64,000 nucleotides of DNA, taken from the NCBI GenBank assembly GCA_025345505.1, contig JANVCC010000030.1, forward strand, positions 2,964,123-3,028,122, written 5' to 3'. The DNA is from Todiramphus chloris collaris (Eukaryota > Chordata > Aves > Coraciiformes > Alcedinidae). The notes under the pieces were generated by a model. The model was given only the letters and a program-made list of their open reading frames with translations. It was not told where the DNA came from and made no database searches. The position numbers and the translations under genes were made by a program. Positions 59,448-64,000 of this stretch are shown here, one piece after another; positions within the stretch are counted from its first letter, which is position 1, and the number at the start of each line of letters is the position of its first letter.

Positions 59448-62400
59448 AGCTGCAGCCAGCAAGTGCTGCTTACATATCCTTCCACGCCGCGAGCGAATCA
59501 ATCAGGATGGCATCCAGAGAGCAGGGCTGAACACTCACGGCAGCAAGTTGTTCCCCTTTATCCATCACCGGACAACATGCACAAAAGGGCAGGATTAGAA
59601 ATATTTTTATACACTCTGAGCAAGACCTGCATTGTTCCTTGTCTTTGTGCAGAGCCATATAACGTCATTCTGTAGGTCAGAATCAAGTCCTAAGCCAAAT
59701 CAGCTTCCCCTGATTAGAACCTCTGCAGTTCCTCCTTCCAGATTATCCTGTTGCGTTGCCTGTTACCCAAAGAACTGTGTTTCCATTGCAGACATAAACT
59801 GCATTAGATAAGTGTGTCAAAACCACCAGTATTTACAGATTCTGCCCAACCTTAGAGAACGATGTAAAACCACTTCATTTAAGAACAAACTGTCCACCTC
59901 AGTATTCACATGGACCACAGATCATTTTCTTATCCCAGCAAACTCAGAACTGGAATTCAGAGCAGACTAATCGACTTACAGTCCATCCAAGTACTTTTTT
60001 TCTAGTGCACTAATTATGCTTTTCACCTTCTCACTCTATGTCAGAATAGAAATGCCTTGATGTGTAGCACTGAGGAAAGGCAGATACAACCTCGCTCATT
60101 CAGCTGATCGTCCCTGAGAATAAAAGGGCAGAAATACTTTTGAGATGTGATGTGCTGGTGTCTCAGCAACACAGCAAGGGCTGTGCCATCAAGGCCAGCA
60201 GCTTCTTGGTCCAAGGGCACACACAGAGGTTTTGTCCTTCTCATTCATTCTTCTGGCTTAAAAAAAAACAGTGTAATTTCCTTCAGGTGGGCCAGACGAA
60301 TTTTCTTTTTTTGTCCTGTTTCTCATTGTCATTCAGCCACCAGCCTAGAGATCTTGCTGGCCTACCTTAATTCCCCTAAGCATTAGTCACACAGACCCAG
60401 CATTAGCCCATTGCTTTGATACCCCAAGCACCTTCACAGACTCGTGGGTATAAAACTCAAGCTGGACAGTTGAAACGCCAGCTCTAGATATCTGTACTCT
60501 TGCAGAAGTCCAAGTGTTTTCTCAGTGTTAACACCCTTGCTTTTTTGTTACGGCCCTCCCTGAATTGACAATTTCCACCACTGACATCTTCCACAACATA
60601 TTATTAATACAAGAATTTGAAGCAGAAAGGACAATTTTGGGGCAATGTAAAATGAATGTACTATTAACATAAAAAGTGCAAAATAAACTCTACTGAATAC
60701 TTGGTTGATTTTCAAATTTCTGTCCCCAGACCCCTACACTTCTCTGCTTATCTTGATCCCAAAGCACCTGTAGGTACCACACGGATGTGCTGCGGACCAA
60801 GCATGTAATTTGCATTAAAGGCCCCTTTTGTTTCTATTTCTTCACTCTTTCCATCTGATCTCTATCCTGTCCCTTCCCTTCTTTTCCTGCTCCCTGCAGC
60901 TAATCCCAGTGACCAGAGAAAAGACAGAGACAAAAATCCAGTGAAAGAAATAGGGTCAGAAGCAGCCTGAAATCAGGAGCTAATGAGGAAGAAATGTGAG
61001 GAACTTGAATAGATGGGCAGTCATGCACCGAGGACTCTCTAGCTGGGCCAGGGCTGTAGACATTGATCCAAAGTAGAAATGCTGTCACTGCACTGCTGGG
61101 AGTAACTGGGGCAGGGGACAAATACTTGGGATTTCTTGAAAGTAAGATGTAATAGCAGCAGAGGATTAAAAATAGGTTGAAGGCCAGTTGTCTTTGTAAG
61201 TTCACCAAGCACTTGAGAAAAAGACCATAGAGACACAGATGGGAGAAGCACGGGTTTATATGTTCAAGAGAGTATTTAAGGCACATCACTGCAAGGATGT
61301 CAAGCAGCAAGTTCAGCTCCTGAGAGCTGAGCACAGCCCCTGCAGATGGGCTGCGATGCTGCTGACCAGCCCCCAAGCACAGACGGTGGCACACACGGAC
61401 ACTGTGTGGATCAGGGGATTAGAAGTGGGGAAACACAATCCAAGCACAAACAGAGTGAAGGATTGACCCAGCACTGATCTCTGGGTTGGGATTGGGCCCA
61501 AAATCAGCCTCGTGTGAATCACTGGCAACACCAGTAGTGAATGCTCTGCTGTGAATCAAGTCCTGCAGAGCTCTTCACTTGGGCTTCAGTGGTGCTGTAG
61601 TCTATAGAGTAGCTGCAGGGTTCAGCTATATAACCCTGGGATTCAGTTTTAGCAGCAGTCTGTAGCCAGCTATTGCTCTGCTTGGGAGCAAGTCCCGGGT
61701 CTTTTCCAAAATCCATTTGCTTACAACAGCTGTTGCTTTAACACTAACCACGCTTGGGCTGGCTACAAACAACGTCCTTCTACCTACTTCCATCCACATG
61801 GATTCTTATTTAAACAGTTATTGGGAAGGGAAAGAAAAATAAAAATAATAGTAAAGCTATCGATTTACAAAATTAGCATTTCCCAATGAGAGCCCCGAAG
61901 GTGGCTCACCGCAGTCAGCCAGCAGAAGAGCAGGCACAGGGAGCTTTTAAATCAAGGCAAAAAGGCAGAACATAATGCTTCCAATTTACTTTCTTAAAAT
62001 GAAATGTGCAAGCCAAAAAGCCATGAATAAGCAGTACAGCAGTACTGAACACTGCAGCCACTGAAAAGAGATTTTTAAGTCATCTCCCCCCGCCCGCCCC
62101 TTTATCTTGTCAAGAGACTGTATTTTCATTGTGCTCACGTGGTAATTTAAATCACACTAGAGCTGGGAGCATACAGTGTAATTGTAAGTCGGCAAGGGTT
62201 TGAATGCCATCACTGCTGTGCAAATAACATCATCAGCTCATCAGCTGTGTCAGTAACATTGCAATTATGTAAGCAACTATTATTTCCACCCCTGATATGC
62301 CATATTAGAGCTTACTTTGGGGGCTGGAGCTGACAGGTATTCTATAAATATGAAAAGCACACAACAGCAGCTGAGCCATGGGGCTTTCTGGTGGCATCAC

Positions 62401-63972
62401 CAGCAGTGCAGGCACCGCTGGATGGTCTTAAAGTTGCTGCTGTAAATATTATTGCTTTTCTGGTGCCACCTTTGCCCTCACCCCACATCCTACCCATCAC
62501 CCGAGACCCATTTCCTTTCCTCTTACCGCCCTTTGTGCTTGCCCAAACACAAGCACTACATCCAAAACAGAACACATTGCTTTTAACCACAGAAGAATGG
62601 CAAGGAGACATTTTAATTTGGTCTATTGGAGAAGCATCTTGGGGTTTGGTGGTTGTTTTTAATATGGCTAAGCCCCTGGACTGGAGCTTGGCACCCAGTG
62701 ATTAGTTTTTCTGAGACTTCCCGTGTGCTTTTGGCCTGATCAATGATTTCCTAAGCTTTTATTTCAGCTTCTTAAAAATGAGGCTAGCATAATGATTCCT
62801 TTCTCTAATCCTCCACGTGTTTATATGGTAAGCACGTCAGAGCAGAGCCAGCCTGCGAGGTTGTCTTCAGAGAGCCCCAACATCCCCGTGCTCCTGTTGC
62901 AACATTGGCAACAGAGCAAAAGCCCACGGGCGAGTGCCCATCAGAATTCTCTAGCACGGTAGAAAACTCTTCCATGGCACTGTGCATGGTGCTGTGCGAA
63001 GCTGATCTGCTGGAAACACCACCCCTGCAAGCTCTGTGGGGAGGAGGAGGCAGAGCTCCTTTCCCAGACACGTTCCTTGTGCCCCCGGCACCCCAGGGAG
63101 GCAGAAGTAATTGTCCATGGACTTTTCTGCTTGCCTTGTTTGCTGTCTGTCACACACCCCACACCCCCCCAGTACAAACCACACTGCGTGGCTTCAAGTT
63201 CAGGGCTGAGGAGCACTTTCCTAACAGCTCAATAGATGAATAAATACAATAGGAAGCCTCGGTCAAATTAATTCACAGTCAGCTGTTCTGTGTTGTGCCT
63301 AAAGAAGTAATGCTCCACTGAATGCACATCAGGATGATAGATTCAAACTTTCCTCTTTTTTTTTTAAATAATAAATTTCAGCTTAAAATGCAATTGGAAG
63401 ATTGATTCTTTAGATCCTTACATTATATAAGGTCTAGGTCTTGAGTATAACTCAGTGTGAAGATGATTTTCATCTTCACCTCACAGAAACGCTGAGTATC
63501 ACAAACACTAACAAAGGGTATGAATAAAGGCAAGGTAGCCACAAAATTATGAATGCCTGGTATTTACAGAGTATCTGTACACAGTACTATTAATCTATAT
63601 TTTTGGTTGCTTTGAAATCACCCCTGCAAGGAAGATGTTTCTATCTGAATGTATTCTTCATTAGAATAATTATGCTTTTATTTGGGGGGACACTGAGGTC
63701 ATCTATTCTTTTACTGTATTCTCTAGTCTATTATATTCAGAACTTCATTTTGATTTAATAGAAAAATGGTTCTTGCCACAGCAATGTGGAATACTCATTT
63801 TTCTCCATGTGCTGATTTTTGGCATATAAATGCCAGAAGCCTCTGTTCTCTTTCCTTATCAAGAAAAACTTGCCTGAGATTAATTTCCTCATCATCCCTT
63901 CCTTTTAAAATGGCTGTTTTTCAATGCCATTTAAAGACAGAGTTGTGATAAATTCCTGTTTTCAATGTACAG

Positions 63973-64000
63973 ATTTCAATGAAAGAGTCTATTGCACAGC
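63973..64000 (+). CDS. possible exon start at window edge
   Basis: TTCCTGTTTTCAATGTACAG is an acceptable acceptor, and the 28 bases that follow are open in phase 0 (ISMKESIAQ), the phase left by the 50840 or 53837 exon. The exon would run past the window. With so few bases the call is weak. Confidence 0.2.

Larger units (their letters stand above)
53873..63972. other. downstream intron or intergenic stretch
   Basis: No confident exon was seen over 10 kb. Contents are a possible tRNA-derived SINE head at 54826-54870, a phase-compatible but weakly bounded segment at 55360-55410, a CpG-richer block at 57600-58250, a CR1 tail at 59381-59447, and AT-rich sequence near 62120-62345 that could be regulatory. 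The longest frame (60900-61394, minus, 164 codons) is leucine- and cysteine-rich without structure and is judged to be chance. Confidence 0.45.

Noticed and set aside
60900-61394. 164-codon minus-strand open frame, one of the longest in the window
   Set aside because: The composition is leucine- and cysteine-rich without domain pattern, no splice or promoter context is present, and a frame of this length is expected by chance in 64 kb.

Overview
The window looks like bird (or at least sauropsid) nuclear DNA. It is AT-rich and intron-rich, no compact gene clusters are visible, and its only well-preserved transposon is a CR1 LINE of the avian type, a 5'-truncated reverse transcriptase copy on the minus strand at about 2.6-4.0 kb. 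Nothing prokaryotic or viral was seen.

The main content is part of one plus-strand split gene. Seven exons (10457-10546, 22241-22325, 35314-35461, 38682-38828, 39037-39149, 46210-46374, 50840-50923) have recognisable acceptors and donors, and their reading frames join without a stop (832 coding bases, about 277 residues). A 36-base microexon at 53837-53872 also fits in phase. Neither the first nor the last exon of the gene was recognised, so the model is open at both ends. I do not recognise the protein family. The product appears soluble, basic and helix-rich, with no signal peptide or membrane segment in the visible part.

Inside the 11.7 kb first visible intron lies a sharp CpG island (about 14.99-15.30 kb). 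An RFX-type X-box half-palindrome sits at its edge and a 21-bp minisatellite, broken by a 10-N assembly gap, just before it. This looks like a promoter. An open segment ending in a GTATGT donor at 15665 would splice in phase to the 22241 exon, so the island may start a shorter transcript of the same gene. X-boxes are typical of ciliary genes, so a ciliary or flagellar role is a testable inference, not a conclusion.

The region before 10 kb holds the CR1 copy, two candidate terminal exons and a poly(A)-signal cluster at about 4.7-5.5 kb that may belong to a neighbouring transcript. The region after 54 kb has no exon I would call confidently. It holds a CR1 tail, a CpG-richer block near 57.6-58.2 kb, and a possible acceptor 28 bases from the window end. 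The introns carry simple repeats, MIR-like SINE remnants and many degraded copies of an old amniote repeat motif.
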